Assembly (NCBI RefSeq): GCF_051991245.1
Contig: NC_135413.1
Location: forward strand, 32,885,862 to 32,949,861
Length of the DNA stretch: 64,000 nt
Source: Festucalex cinctus
Lineage: Eukaryota > Chordata > Actinopteri > Syngnathiformes > Syngnathidae
Direction: 5' to 3'
Below are positions 1 through 29,945 of this stretch, one piece after another. Every line of letters begins with the position of its first letter. Position 1 is the stretch's first letter. The notes under the pieces were generated by a model that was not told the DNA's origin, made no database searches, and was given only the letters and a program-made list of their open reading frames with translations. The position numbers and the translations under genes were made by a program.

Positions 1-545
1 GACTACAACCAAACTAGACTGGAAGTGGATCCCGAACAGATTTGAACTTGAACTGAACTACGACCAAACTAAAAGTGAACTTCAATTGAAGAAAATCTGA
101 ACTACGAGTACAATTCAACTAGGACAAGCTAAAACTACGATTGGACTGGACTTAACAACTGAACTCGGCCCAAACGAGATCTGTACTGGATTTGAACTTG
201 AACTGAACTGGGACCAAACTAAAAGTGAACTTTACTGAACTAAATCCTTTTTTTTTTCTTTTAAGAGAAACGAACTAAATCCAGACTACAGTTAAACTAG
301 GAAAAATGAGAAAGTAGGATTCAATTTAGCAAAAACCGAACAAAGCCTGATCTAGACCCAAACTCGAACTAAACCAGGATGAAGTCAACTTGCTGTGAAC
401 GACAACTAAACTGAATTAGAACAGAACGAGTGTTGGACCGGAAACAAAACAACAACCAAAGCTTGAGTGGATGAAAAGTGAAGTGGATCTGAATCGGAAC
501 CGAATTCGGACCGAAGTACGCTTGCGAGTGGAAAATGTTTTGGGA
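1..545. repeat. Degenerate (GAACTGAACTA)-like repeat
   Basis: Short diverged units such as gaacttgaactgaacta and gaccaaactaaaagtgaac recur every 20-60 bases. A related block lies at 1800-1935, between AASS exons 18 and 19. No coding potential seen. Confidence 0.7.
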
Positions 546-560
546 CTCGTTTGTGGTTAC

Positions 561-19536
<18,976 letters not shown>

Positions 19537-19727
19537 CTACACAGAAAAGATGGGAAAAAACAGCAGAGCCAAAAATGCAAAATAGTTCAACTTCCATTTC
19601 ACAGGACAAACGACACACAAGGCTGCCATTAGAAGGGAAAAGAAGCTAAATGTAGACAGCCAAATTGTTATTAAGTATTTGGGCAACCATTTAGCTATAG
19701 TAGAGGAACATATACATAATACAAATA

Positions 19728-20109
19728 AGTGAGTGTGACGATATATCGTTATCGCGATAAATCGTGATACTTTGTCTCCCGATAGATTATCGATACGCCT
19801 ATGCAAGTATCGCGATATTTATAGTTAACATACAGCCACTGCCATTGTTCATTACTTATTGAGTAATTACTTGGCGGACCACTAGGGTGAGTGCCTCATA
19901 AGCGTGGCGAGGAAATGGATGCAAGTCGTCAGGCGAAGAAGACTCATGAGCTTAGTTTTTTAATTATTATAATTATATTTGTTTATGTATAAACAGCCAA
20001 ATTGTTATTAAGTATTTGGGCAATTGTTATATAGTATTTATATATATTGTTTTATTATTATATTATGAATTATTATTTATTTATTATTTATTTATTTATT
20101 GTCATTTTA

Positions 20110-20149
<40 letters not shown>

Positions 20150-20300
20150 GATTAATTTTCTTATTATTTATTTATTCATTACATGACCAATATATAGATA
20201 ATCGCGGTATCGTCATATCGTGATCCTTGTATCGCATATCGCGATCCTTGTATCGCATATCGCATAGTATCGTGAGGTTGCCACAGGTTCCCACCCACTA
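19728..20300. mobile_element. TATCG-type hAT element, copy 3
   Basis: From gagtgtgacgatatatcg to gaggttgccacaggttccca, with the same internal gaagaagactcatgagctta and TTA tract. No clear target duplication. It lies in the intron upstream of the AASS start exon. Confidence 0.65.
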
Positions 20301-20609
20301 ATTCTGACACCGGTTGCTGTTGACTAATTGACTTTGGTGCCACGCCTTTGCATACATTACATTCATTTCTAATAGCTTGACTTTAGCCTGTTCCACCATG
20401 AAACCAGTACTATTATTTGTTTTCAAAATGTTGAGCTAACAGGTGTATTGTACAGTAGTGGCTGTTTATTTACCCTAAGCCGGAAGTTGCATCGCAAACT
20501 GTTGCACTCGCTGATTACGTCGCATACACAGCTCGCGCCCAAAAAGAAATGATAGAGAAGTGAAATTAAAAATAAGGAGTAAAGTGAGTGGAGCGTCGTG
20601 TTCCTCTAC

Positions 20610-20840
20610 CTTTCCTCGACGGCGCACGCTCCGAGTCGGTTTCCGGAACTTATTCCGGATAATAACAAACTACGCTAAGGTAACTCAGTGCGCTAACTAA
20701 CTTGCTCAGCAGCTGGTTAGAAGCCCACCGGACCGCAAGTGGGCCGGAACCAGTGGAAGAAAACACGGCGGAGGTCAGCGGAATTTTGTGGCCGCGGAGT
20801 GACACTCCGAGATTAGGAAGGGGGGAGGGTCACCACAAGC
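20610..20840 (-). promoter_or_regulatory. aass: Probable AASS promoter and noncoding first exon
   Basis: The ATG exon needs an upstream partner. On the minus strand a consensus donor AAAG|GTAGAG ends a relatively CpG-rich block at 20610, about 1.1 kb upstream of the ATG exon. The block holds GC-rich sequence and TTCCGGAA-type ETS cores. Human AASS also has a noncoding first exon, as I recall. The far boundary is not determined. Confidence 0.4.
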
Positions 20841-20849
20841 ACACAAGCC

Positions 20850-22810
20850 ATTAATTCCGGTTATGGTTTACAAATAAAAATAAATACGTTTTAAAAATCA
20901 TGGTTATTAAATTTGTGTGGACAGACACTCGCTCACCATATTCGTTGATATCTTCTTATAAGCAAAACATCTTAGTATTTAAATGTATATGCACAGGTAG
21001 CTCATCGAAGTTTTGGTTCATTTTATTTTGAAGGGAGGGCAGAAACGAATCTTTTCCGGGTTCGGAATGCCAAGGGAAAAAAAGTGATAATCGAGGACCT
21101 TCCCAAAACAAAAGGTCTGTACTTTCCGTGCAATGTATGATGCAGAAACACAAACATTGCGAATAATCCTTAAATGTTTGTTTTGTTTGTTGGGGTTTTG
21201 TGTCAAACGACTTTCACAAAATGAATGACTGAGCGCGTGTGGGACTTCAATGAGGCGTTCAGGTTACTTCCGAACTTCGCCATACTCAAAATGAACGTCC
21301 AACCTTGAGCGTTCGCTGGTGTGTAAATAAATGATACCGAAGCAGCTTTATCAGTTGACAAACTAAACAATGTTTATAACCACATTTAACTGCGTGACGT
21401 GAGGTTAAACGAAGATAACCCAAATTCTAGCCTTGAAAACGCCTTCTTATGATTGACATTACATTTGTGTTCGGGGTGAGTGAGTTTATATTGTTGATGA
21501 ATATTCGTGCTGTACTGGAGGCATTTTTTTGTACTATTCGTTCAAATACAAACATTGGTATTTAAAAACAAAAAAGGTTCAATGTTTATCAAACGCCACC
21601 TTGTTTTAGTGTTTCCGAGGTAACCTGAATGCCTCCTCCTTGAGTGGTAGGAGGTGTTGCATTTCATGCTGCATTCAATGAAGCTGGGAATTCGATTTTG
21701 AACTCTCTCAATCCATACTTCATAATTTCCATTATTTACCGATTAATAAGTATAGGGATAGGTCGATTAACGGAACAATGGACATTTTTGACAAATATCA
21801 GTACTGCATATGACAGTTGATTAAAAAAAAGGTGTCTATTGTTTAAGATTTAAAAGAAAAACAAACATTTTGAAAGTCAGAAAAAGTTTTTAAATAAAAC
21901 TGCTTTTAAAGACATTTCAACAAAGGCAATTTGTACTTGTTTTTCCTTATAAAATTGTGATAAAATTATAAAATTTGTATCAATTTTGACGCCAATATGT
22001 CGCTGAGCAAGCGACAACGTAAGATGGCCGCCGGTGGCTTCACTTTTCATTTGAGGACAAACTCTATTGCCAAATTGATTGTTCGGAAATTGTAAAAATG
22101 TGATTAAAAAAATCCTTGAATTCAACTACAACATCAGTGGTCCGAACATTTGAGATGAATGCAGAGAGACAGAAAGCAACAGGATTGGCCAGCGCACAAA
22201 TAACAACCAAGACATTTATTTCATTTAACAATTCAAACAAAACAGAATCAAAACAGTGCAGACATTTGCTAGGGGAAAGGAGGGAGCGACTCTTCTCACC
22301 CGTGAATTCAAGTACCGATATTAAAAAAAAAAAAAAAAAAAAAAACTTTCCGTGGAAATGCAGCTTATGAACAGGAAGTCCCGTATGTGTTCTGTTGTGT
22401 CCTGGCACGTTTTGTCCACAAGGGGCTGTAGTGTCATTAAAAACGGACACAGATGACGTCATTAACGTTGCCAGCGTCAGTCTGGGAAGCCAGTCCACCC
22501 GCGAAAGAGACGCCATTTTGTCTTTGAGTGCATTTTTTGGGGGGGCCAAAAGAGGGAAGCAGTATTTTTGGAGCGATTCAGGATGCCTTGTGACCGAGTC
22601 TTTTAGGAAAAAAGAACCTAAAGCAACAAGTAAAAGCTCATGGAAGGCGAATGGAAATCAGGAAAGAGCTGGAACTATTTTGGCTGATTTTAATTGGTCC
22701 TCTTTTTATGTCGGTCAAGTCCAAAGACGTCCCCGTGACACAAAAACGTTTCCGTGCCAAGCTCATAAATACTGGCTGGTAAAAAAGCAGCAGGAAGTGG
22801 GCGTGGTTTG
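20850..22810. other. AASS-FEZF1 intergenic region
   Basis: Mixed composition. Text near 21600-21700 (gctgcattcaatgaagctgg) hints at another dispersed repeat. A-tract at 22321-22345. Open frames here have no recognisable domain. Confidence 0.5.
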
Positions 22811-22814
22811 TGGA

Positions 22815-23170
22815 TTAAGTTGAGTCCAGTTGGAACCATTTTCAGCAGTAACAAGTTCATATTTTGTCTATAATTAATGTGGTAACTTCATTATTTTTCA
22901 TATACAATGAATACCTTTTAAAAAGCAAATTTTCTACTTGCTGTCGACTGTTGATGACATCACCTGGTAACGACCAATCATGGCTGAGTTGACTGACCAA
23001 ACCCAGAAAACAAGTGAGCCATGATTGGCTGTTCCCTACTTCCTCAAGCACGGGTGATGTCATCATCAGTCGACAGACAGCAAGTGGAAAAATTCGTTTT
23101 TAAGGGTATTTATAATTGTACATGAAAAATAATGAAGTTATAAAATTCATTCTGGGCAAAATATTCCAAT
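22815..23170. mobile_element. Foldback element with inverted ends, copy 1
   Basis: The left arm ttcattatttttcatatac and right arm gtacatgaaaaataatgaag are inverted, as are cttgctgtcgact and cgacagacagcaag inside. Centre: gaccaatcatggctgagt. Copies at 45590-45920, 56095-56275 (part) and 61905-61975 (end only). Confidence 0.7.
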
Positions 23171-23287
23171 ATAATTATATTATTTTGTTATGGTTGGAAT
23201 GTGTCTGGGGGGAATATTGATGAAGTATTTTTACTTGATATCGGATCGATACCAAAATTTGCAGTATCGCACCCCCGAGAACATACC

Positions 23288-23420
23288 GTAATGCTGCATT
23301 CGAGGATGGTCGGAAGTGGGACTTTTCCAAGTTCAAACCAGGAAGTGTGTACAGGAACGCCCCCTTGAACTCAGAAATTCCACTTGCCAAGTCGAAAAGA
23401 AAAAAAAAAGGACCCCTGTT
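23288..23420. repeat. Dispersed fish repeat fragment
   Basis: Contains atgctgcattcgaggatgg, aggaagtgtgtacaggaacg and gaactcagaaattccac, which I recognise as a common teleost dispersed sequence of unknown class. Confidence 0.4.
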
Positions 23421-24121
23421 GGTCTCAGATGTGATCAGGCTGCCAGATACTATCAGGGTCGCCTAACGAACACGTCCCGCTTACAGGATTGGCTGGAAAT
23501 GATCCAGTTGCTGTCAAACATTGGAAAGAAAATATTCAAGATGTCATTTAAATAACCAAATGTACGGACTGAAATTGTCAAAATGTAAAAAAAAACAAAA
23601 AAAACTAAGCATATAAACGCAAAATATACTGAACAAATAAATAATAAATACACAAAATAATTGTCACAGATGTGACAGATATTGTCAGTTTAGATTGTTA
23701 ATGTGTTTCTATTATTATTAAGGCTGATTTTCTTGTTATTGTGATTGATTTGTGAACAGCTAAAAAAAAGAAACCAAACCGAAGCTAACCGTTAGCGCTG
23801 CTGTACTGACGTCACCGGCAAGCGTGAAGGCGCTTCAATCTAGTTTTTTTTTTTTCTCCACTCTTAAAGTATAATGCTTTTATATTTTTAGGTTCGTTTA
23901 CGTTTGTACAATTTTAGTCCATAAATGTTGTTATTTTGAACAATTGAAAACGGACAATTTCTGGACAATTCTGTAGCGTGACGTCATCAGCAGGAGACGG
24001 CATCCCGATCACATCTGACACAGAGACACCGGTCGCAAAATAACTTTTGGACATTTTGTTGTTTGGACTGCTATGGGTGAAGGCGCCAAAGGAGGACTTT
24101 TGGCGCGGTTCGATTCGGGCG

Positions 24122-24417
24122 TCACGGCTGCTGGATGGCGACGGGCGGCGAGACGACGACGGCGGCGGCGGCGGCGGCGGCGGTCCGCTGGGCGCCGATG
24201 ATGGCGGCGGCGTGGTCGTGCAGCTTCCGGACGTGCTTCTTGAGGTCAAAGTTGCGGCAGAATCCCTTTCCGCAGGTGGGGCAGGTGAAGGGCTTCTTGT
24301 CGTTGTGCGTGTGCATGTGGAAGGTGAGGTTGTACACCTGGTGGAAGGCTTTGCTGCAGATGGAGCACTTGAACTGCTTCTCGCCGCTGTGCGTCAGCTT
24401 GTGGTTCTTGTAGTTGC
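24122..24417 (-). CDS. fezf1: FEZF1 coding exon 4 with stop codon (residues 358-455)
   Basis: 296 nt from GNYKNHKLTHSGEKQFK to VAIQQP and TGA at 24122-24124; acceptor CCCGCAG. It finishes finger 4 and encodes fingers 5 and 6 (KKHVRKLH), then an Ala/Val/Pro tail of about 30 residues coded by GCC/GCG repeats. Confidence 0.95.
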
Positions 24418-27400
24418 CTGCGGGGGGCGACAGAGACACGCGAGGCACACGTCAGCGGTCTCCACAACATGTCTCCCCTTTTCTTTTTCTTTTTTTGTTT
24501 GTTTGTTCGTACACAATTTTTGCGGTGCGAATTTAACACTTAAGAGTGACATTTTCACCGTGTGCGAGTGTATTTGGGCCTCATCAGAATTTAACTCTTT
24601 CAACAGTGTTAAAATTTCCGCCTAAAATGAATTCAACACACGGCACATGTAAACGAACGCTACATGTTAAATAACTTATTTCAACATTTGAATTCTAACA
24701 AATCTACTCATGTAATCTAATAATTAATCCTCACATTTTAATACTGTTTTTGAGACTTTGTGTAGCACTCTGAGATTTCTGTCAACTTTAAATGACATTT
24801 AAATATATATATATATATTTTGTTATCGTCATGATTTAGCATTAAGCTAGCATAACTGCGTGGCTAAGTTAACGTATGCGTTTGTGCTTGTGACCTTTCA
24901 CCCCGACGACATACTCGAAGAAAAGAAGAGCTTCAAAACATGCGCGACAGTCCTAAGGAGGGGATTCTGTTGTTGCCATGGTGACAACACAAAAATCTAC
25001 TGACGGTGCTGCTTAATAATAATAACGTGCAAAAAAAATACAATCAAAATCAAAATAGAGTATTTGTGCAGGATGCAATGACTTTTGCAAGTTGTTCACG
25101 TCAGTTAAGTTCGCCATCATGACGGCAGGGGGAGCCCTTGAGCAGGCAAACGGCACAAACGCTCATTCATATATTTGATTATTATTTATTGATTTATTTT
25201 AGCAGCATGTGTGGAACATTATTACATCGAAACAATATTTATCCGCAAAACCTTGGATGATGATACAAAAAATATGTATCATTCACATAACAGATATATT
25301 TAAACAAAATATGCTCAAATTTATATTAAATCACATGATCTAGTTTAGGACATTGAAAATTATTATTTTTTAAGTCATGTGTGAAAAAAAAAAGACGTAA
25401 TTAGGCATATTTAGAACAAATAAATATCTACACATTTATTCCGCTGTTGATTTTTCATCCGCGGCTTGAAATATTTGATCTTACTTCCCGGGCCGGAAGT
25501 TAGATTGTGACCGGAAGTTCCGGTCACTATTTTTGCGTGCTATTCTTTCTCCCATCTGATCACAAAATGAGTGATAGGTGAATATTATGTGACGTCATTT
25601 GTTTTCGTTTCTATTTGGTGATGCGCATGCGCGTGAGGCGGGAGTTCGTTTGTTCGTTTGTTGACCTTTCTGGTGGAATCCTTTCCCGCAGAACTCGCAG
25701 ACGAACGGTTTGTATCCGGCGTGGATGCGCGTGTGCGTGTTGAGCGTCGAGCTGCGGTTGAACGCTTTGCCGCACTGGCTGCACTTGTGAGGCTTTTCCT
25801 GACAAAGCCACAAAAACAAAACAAACAAAACAAACAAAACAAAACAACGTCATCGACATGAACTGCACGTTTTTGGTCAACAATTGCAGCACGTGTGACG
25901 ACAACAACAACACGTCACGTGAGCGTTTCCGTGCAAGCAAAAACAAAACAAAAACGGGTTTTCAACATTTTTCAGGCCAAAAAAGTGACGTGACGCGTCC
26001 GTGACCACGTGACGTCAGCACGAAAGTCTACCGCTAGTGTTATGAAATTATTTTTATTTTTTATTTTTTGAATAAAATATGTATGAAAAGACTCTTGATT
26101 TTTTTCCCGCTTTGGGGGATATGAAATGAACAAAGTGCATGCATAAAACGGGACTTTGGAAATATTTTTTTTATTATTACGATTATTTTAAAAATGAAGT
26201 TTTCTTCTCCCCACTCCCCGTTTCCCTCTTTTTTTTTTTCCTCTAATTTTTTTTGCACATTATGAAACTATGAATTGTTGCTCCTGCGTGTTCAAGTTGT
26301 TGCCTGACATAAATGAAAAATGTAACATAATATGGTGTATTTCTTCTATATAAATGTGATGCGTTCGCGCGCTCATATGATGATGATGATATGAAAAAGT
26401 TATATCTTCCGCTGCCTTAAAAGTTCTGCAAGGTATATAAAAAAAAATAATACAGAAAAAAAACTGGACCGAGCCGCTAGAATTTGACCCACTTATCATT
26501 TTAATAATAAGATGCATGAAAAATGCTAAATGAAGTTATATTTTCACAAGAATAAGTGAAAAAAAAATGAATGGAATATTGCAGAAATTGAGACTAAAAA
26601 AAATGCAAATTGAACCTTAGTGCTCATGTGCAATTATAATAATTCATTTAATTTATATCGGCGCTCGAGTAATAAAAAAAACAAAAACAAAACAAAACAC
26701 TACAATAAAACAACAGGACATAAATACATAATTAAAAATAGTGAGCAATGTTGCAAGTGAATAAGCAGTTTTGTGTCAGGTTTTAATAATAATATTGGGC
26801 CTTTATATGACGTCATTTTCAGCTGATCTGATGACCAAAAAAAATCGGATTATTACATTTACTAATTTCTTAATTTCTTTAAACCAAAAATCAATAATTG
26901 ATATTTGAACCACTGCTGACTTTCATCCATATCAAAACGTTTCATAATTCATTCTTCGGGATCAGCAAATGACTCAACATCAAAATTGACTTAATTGGCC
27001 TCGCGCGCGTCTCGCCGTGCATGCCGGCGCGCTCGTGCGCATGCGCGTTACCTGAGTGTGGATGATCTTGTGTCTGCAGAGCGTGCTGGCCTGCCTGAAG
27101 CCTTTCCCGCAGACTTTGCAGACGAACGGGCGCGCGCCCGTGTGCACGGGCATGTGGCGCGTCAGGTTGTAGTGCGCGTTGAACACCTGAAACACACGCA
27201 TGCGCACACGCGCGCGCGCGCGCGACGACGTTAAAATCATGAGGAGGGTTGACACGGGGTTTTGTTTTTTTTTCCTTTTCAAGGTCTTTTGGAATTCATT
27301 CATCATCATCATCATCATCATCATCTCACACAAAACAAATGAGACGTTCAAAGATTTTGAAATGATGAAATGAAGTCTGCAAACATGTTAACTGGGAAAA

Positions 27401-29159
27401 AAAAAAAAAATCCCGTTGAAAAAAACCCCAAAAAACATTCAAACGGATTTTTACACAAGATTTGCGCATTTGTTTAAATCATAATAATAATAAAAAGACA
27501 TTTGGAAAATGTTACTTTCAGTAAATTACACGTTTAAAAAAAGAATGTTTTAAAAATGTCACCTTAAGCGTGAACTTGAGATTTGTTCATGATTTGAAAT
27601 ATGGTCTCTTGAAGACATGATGACGTAATTACGGCTTGAAACGACACGATTAAATGAATAATTAATAATTACATTCAATTAAATTCTATAACATGCATGC
27701 TCAGCCATTTCAAACAACATAATTGTCATGTTTGAATTGTCTTCGCGCAAATTTTGAAATGAAGTCATAATTAACCATTTCAGTAGGTTATTTAAAAAAA
27801 AAACTAATAAAAAATTCAACATGTCTAAATCTAAAAACGTCATTTTGTACGTGTGTACAATAAAATATGTTTGTCAAATTTAAGCATTTTCAAAAACATG
27901 TCGAAGCGTTTGAAACTTGTTTTTTTTGTGACGTATATTTGAAATGTCCTCATTTAAAAGCGGAAAAGCAAATTATTATAATTATTATGAAAAGTTAATT
28001 TCCCAACTAGTTTTGAAAACAAACGCTGTTTAGTTTCAATTGCAAAACAAGAAAAATCAAAACGCTAACTTAAAAAAAAAAAAAAAAAAGACTCAACGAG
28101 GCCTTTTGTTTTCTTTTGTAATTACAATGTTTATATTGATTCATCCCTGAATGACTAAATGATGTTTTGCAGTTTTTAAAATGACTATAGTCGCGTTTGT
28201 GTATTGACATGCGAACTGCAGGATCATGTTTGTTTGTTTTGAAAATTCAATTCGTTACGAGCAAAATTTGCCGTTTCAAGAAACGCTTGAAATATTTGTA
28301 AATATGATGAAAAATGTGAAAATAATTTGAATTGCGAGGCCGAAGATCGACGTACTTTCCCGCAGACTTCGCAGGTGAACACTTTGGCTTTCCCTCCCGC
28401 GAGTCTCGCCGCCGCCGCCGCCGCCGCCGCCGAGCAGGACGTCGCCGAGTTCTTCAGAACCTTCTCGCCAATAAAGTCCCGCTCCTTGATCAGGTTCTGC
28501 AAGTGGTTCTGCGCGGCCTGGTGGTAGGGCAGCGGGCCCGCCTTGTGCCTGCCGCCGCCGGCCAGCAGGTACGACGCCATCGGGTGCAGGTTGACGAGCC
28601 CCGCCGCCGAACCGTCGGAACCGCAACCGGAACCGGCGCCGCCGCAGTTGAGGTAGCAGACGGTACCTCGCGACGGGAACGGCGACTGGGTCACCACGCG
28701 GGGCCGGAACAGTTTGTAGCGGCCGCCGTCCGGATGCGCATGCGTCCGGCCCGGTTCGTCCTGCCGGCCGGCGTAGTTGAGTCCGAACCCGAGCAGGTCC
28801 GACGGCGCAGGCGCTTGCGCGGGCGCGTCCGTCGTCGTCGTCGCTGCTGCGGTTCCCGCCACTTCCGGGTGGAGGGCGAGCCGGTGCTGCTCCGCGTACC
28901 CGAGCGGCAGCAGCGGAATCATGCAGTGCAGCGACGGCGGGCCCGCGTCGGCCGGCGGGCGGAACCACGAGCCCGGCAGCGGCACGACGGCCCTGCTGGG
29001 CTCGGGCGTGCGGGCCATGATCCGCTCGATGGAGAAGGCCAGCGACTTGGCGTGCGACGCTGACGAAGAGGAGGAGGAAGAGGAGGAAGAGGAGGAAGAG
29101 GAGGAGGAGGCCGCCGCTACGGTGGCCTGCTGGCCCCCGTTGGCCGGGGGCGCGTCCAT
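24122..29159 (-). CDS. fezf1: FEZ family zinc finger protein 1, complete
   Basis: A nuclear transcriptional repressor with six C2H2 zinc fingers, known in vertebrates for forebrain patterning and olfactory axon development. Four exons (28356-29159, 27052-27186, 25666-25798, 24122-24417) join in phase to 455 residues; human FEZF1 has 475. An Engrailed-homology repressor motif (SLAFSIERIM) sits at residues 39-48, after a run of 16 serines. Fingers lie at about 263-283, 291-311, 319-339, 347-367, 375-395 and 403-424, with TGEKP-type linkers. YKLFRPRVV, CYLNCGG, NLHPMASY and KVFTCEVCGK resemble FEZF1 more than FEZF2. The MD start was chosen to match FEZF1 orthologues; an in-frame ATG 81 bases upstream is possible. 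The C-terminal tail is Ala/Val-rich and shorter than in human. AASS downstream and CADPS2 upstream is the human order. Confidence 0.95.
24418..25665. other. FEZF1 intron 3
   Basis: About 1.25 kb, largely unique and AT-rich, with the palindromic ETS-like cluster and a CRE near its 5' (high-coordinate) end. Conserved noncoding elements are plausible in a developmental gene but cannot be judged from one sequence. Confidence 0.5.
25483..25527. promoter_or_regulatory. Clustered palindromic ETS-like sites in FEZF1 intron 3
   Basis: An imperfect palindrome (TTCCCGGGCCGGAA) is followed by a perfect one with 10-bp arms GTGACCGGAA and TTCCGGTCAC around a central G. This gives four GGAA/TTCC cores in alternating orientation in about 45 bases. 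An exact CRE (25590-25597) lies about 60 bases further on. Confidence 0.35.
25666..25798 (-). CDS. fezf1: FEZF1 coding exon 3 (residues 314-358)
   Basis: 133 nt from EKPHKCSQCGKAFNRSS to KGFHQK, with acceptor TTGTCAG and donor AAAG|GTCAAC. It encodes finger 3 and the first half of finger 4. Confidence 0.96.
25799..27051. other. FEZF1 intron 2
   Basis: About 1.25 kb with two exact CREs (26010-26017, 26808-26815), A-rich tracts and no recognisable mobile element. Confidence 0.5.
27052..27186 (-). CDS. fezf1: FEZF1 coding exon 2 (residues 269-313)
   Basis: 45 codons from VFNAHYNLTRHMPVH to HKIIHTQ, with acceptor TGTTTCAG and donor CAG|GTAACG. It completes finger 1 and encodes finger 2. It is flanked by dense (CG)n and CGCATGCG-like tracts. 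Confidence 0.96.
27187..28355. other. FEZF1 intron 1
   Basis: About 1.17 kb. A (CG)n-rich patch next to exon 2, a (CAT)n tract at 27299-27324, then AT-rich unique sequence free of recognisable repeats. Confidence 0.5.
28356..29159 (-). CDS. fezf1: FEZF1 coding exon 1 (residues 1-268)
   Basis: 268 codons from MDAPPANGG to FTCEVCGK, donor AAA|GTACGT. It encodes the Ser tract at 18-33, the repressor motif at 39-48, a Pro/Ala/Gly-rich middle, and the first half of finger 1. Composition is strongly GC-rich. Confidence 0.94.
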
Positions 29160-29275
29160 GGAGCGTCGTCGTCGCTTGCAGCTCAGCGGCCCGCCAGGAG
29201 GGTCAACATCGCCGGCGGAGGACTTCCAAAGCCCCCCCACACACCATGCACCACCCCCCCCCCCCCCTCTCGCCC

Positions 29276-29306
29276 GGCCCCGCCCACTCTGCGCCCGCTT
29301 TATTGG
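29276..29306 (-). promoter_or_regulatory. fezf1: Possible FEZF1 core promoter
   Basis: About 115-150 bases upstream of the chosen ATG, the minus strand reads GCGCCAATAAAG (a CCAAT box overlapping an A/T-rich TATA-like stretch), followed by a GC box GGGCGGGGCC. The surroundings are CpG-rich. The inference rests on position and motifs only. Confidence 0.35.
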
Positions 29307-29428
29307 CGCTCGATGGCGGCGTGCGGAGAGCCGCGGGAACCCGCCGTGTCGGTCCGGTCCGGTCCGATCGTTATTCGCCCGCGTTGGCAGTCGAACCCGA
29401 CTCGGTCGCCGCCTTCAAGCTGCCATTG

Positions 29429-29510
29429 ACGAACAAGAAGAAGAAGAAGAAAAAGAGGAGAATGAAGATGATGATGATGATGAAGAGGAGGAGGAGGAGG
29501 AGGAGGAGGC
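29429..29510. repeat. Purine triplet microsatellite upstream of FEZF1
   Basis: (AAG)n, (ATG)n and (AGG)n in succession on the + strand, in a GC-rich setting about 270-350 bases upstream of the FEZF1 ATG. Confidence 0.85.
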
Positions 29511-29599
29511 GCGTCCGTCGCGCGGCGGGACGCGCGCTCGAGTGTTGAAGGACTTCCGCTGCTCTCCGGACAGCCCTTGTGCACATGCTTGGCTCCGCG

Positions 29600-29607
29600 T
29601 GACGTCA
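29600..29607. promoter_or_regulatory. CRE consensus upstream of FEZF1
   Basis: Exact TGACGTCA about 440 bases upstream of the FEZF1 ATG, in GC-rich sequence. It is one of nine exact copies between 22454 and 30382 and would be bound by CREB/ATF-type bZIP factors. Occupancy is unknown. Confidence 0.4.
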
Positions 29608-29659
29608 TCGGGCCCCCCGAAATCCGGGTCGCGTTCGGACCGCGTGAGGCGACGCACGT

Positions 29660-29911
29660 GACTCAAAGTACGTATTTTTGTGGAACGTCATTGCTCTTTA
29701 ACAAGAACGATTAAGCGTAGAAAAAAAAAAAAAAAAAAAAAAACACCTTTTAACAAATATCACTTTGAAATATGTCTTACATATTTAATCAATTGACATG
29801 TCTTTTGAGAATGACGTCATGTGTGCAGTTTGAGAAAAGACGCTTGATCGTGTCCAACATTTTTGGAGTGAAAAGATTGACAAGAAATGTTCGACCCTCT
29901 TATTTGGCGAG

Positions 29912-29945
<34 letters not shown>

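Noticed and set aside
22064..22823. 161-codon (-) and 142-codon (+) frames in the AASS-FEZF1 interval
   Set aside because: No splice context, no domain and no resemblance to a known protein; they overlap each other.
24122..29159. Assignment to FEZF2
   Set aside because: The finger region cannot separate the paralogues, but RPRVV, CYLN, NLHPMASY, KVFTCEVCGK and the AASS/CADPS2 neighbours fit FEZF1.
28332..29661. Long + strand frames (243 and 294 codons) opposite FEZF1 exon 1
   Set aside because: They are GC-rich shadows of the FEZF1 coding strand, with Arg- and Glu-rich low complexity and no domain. An antisense transcript is possible but not shown by the sequence.
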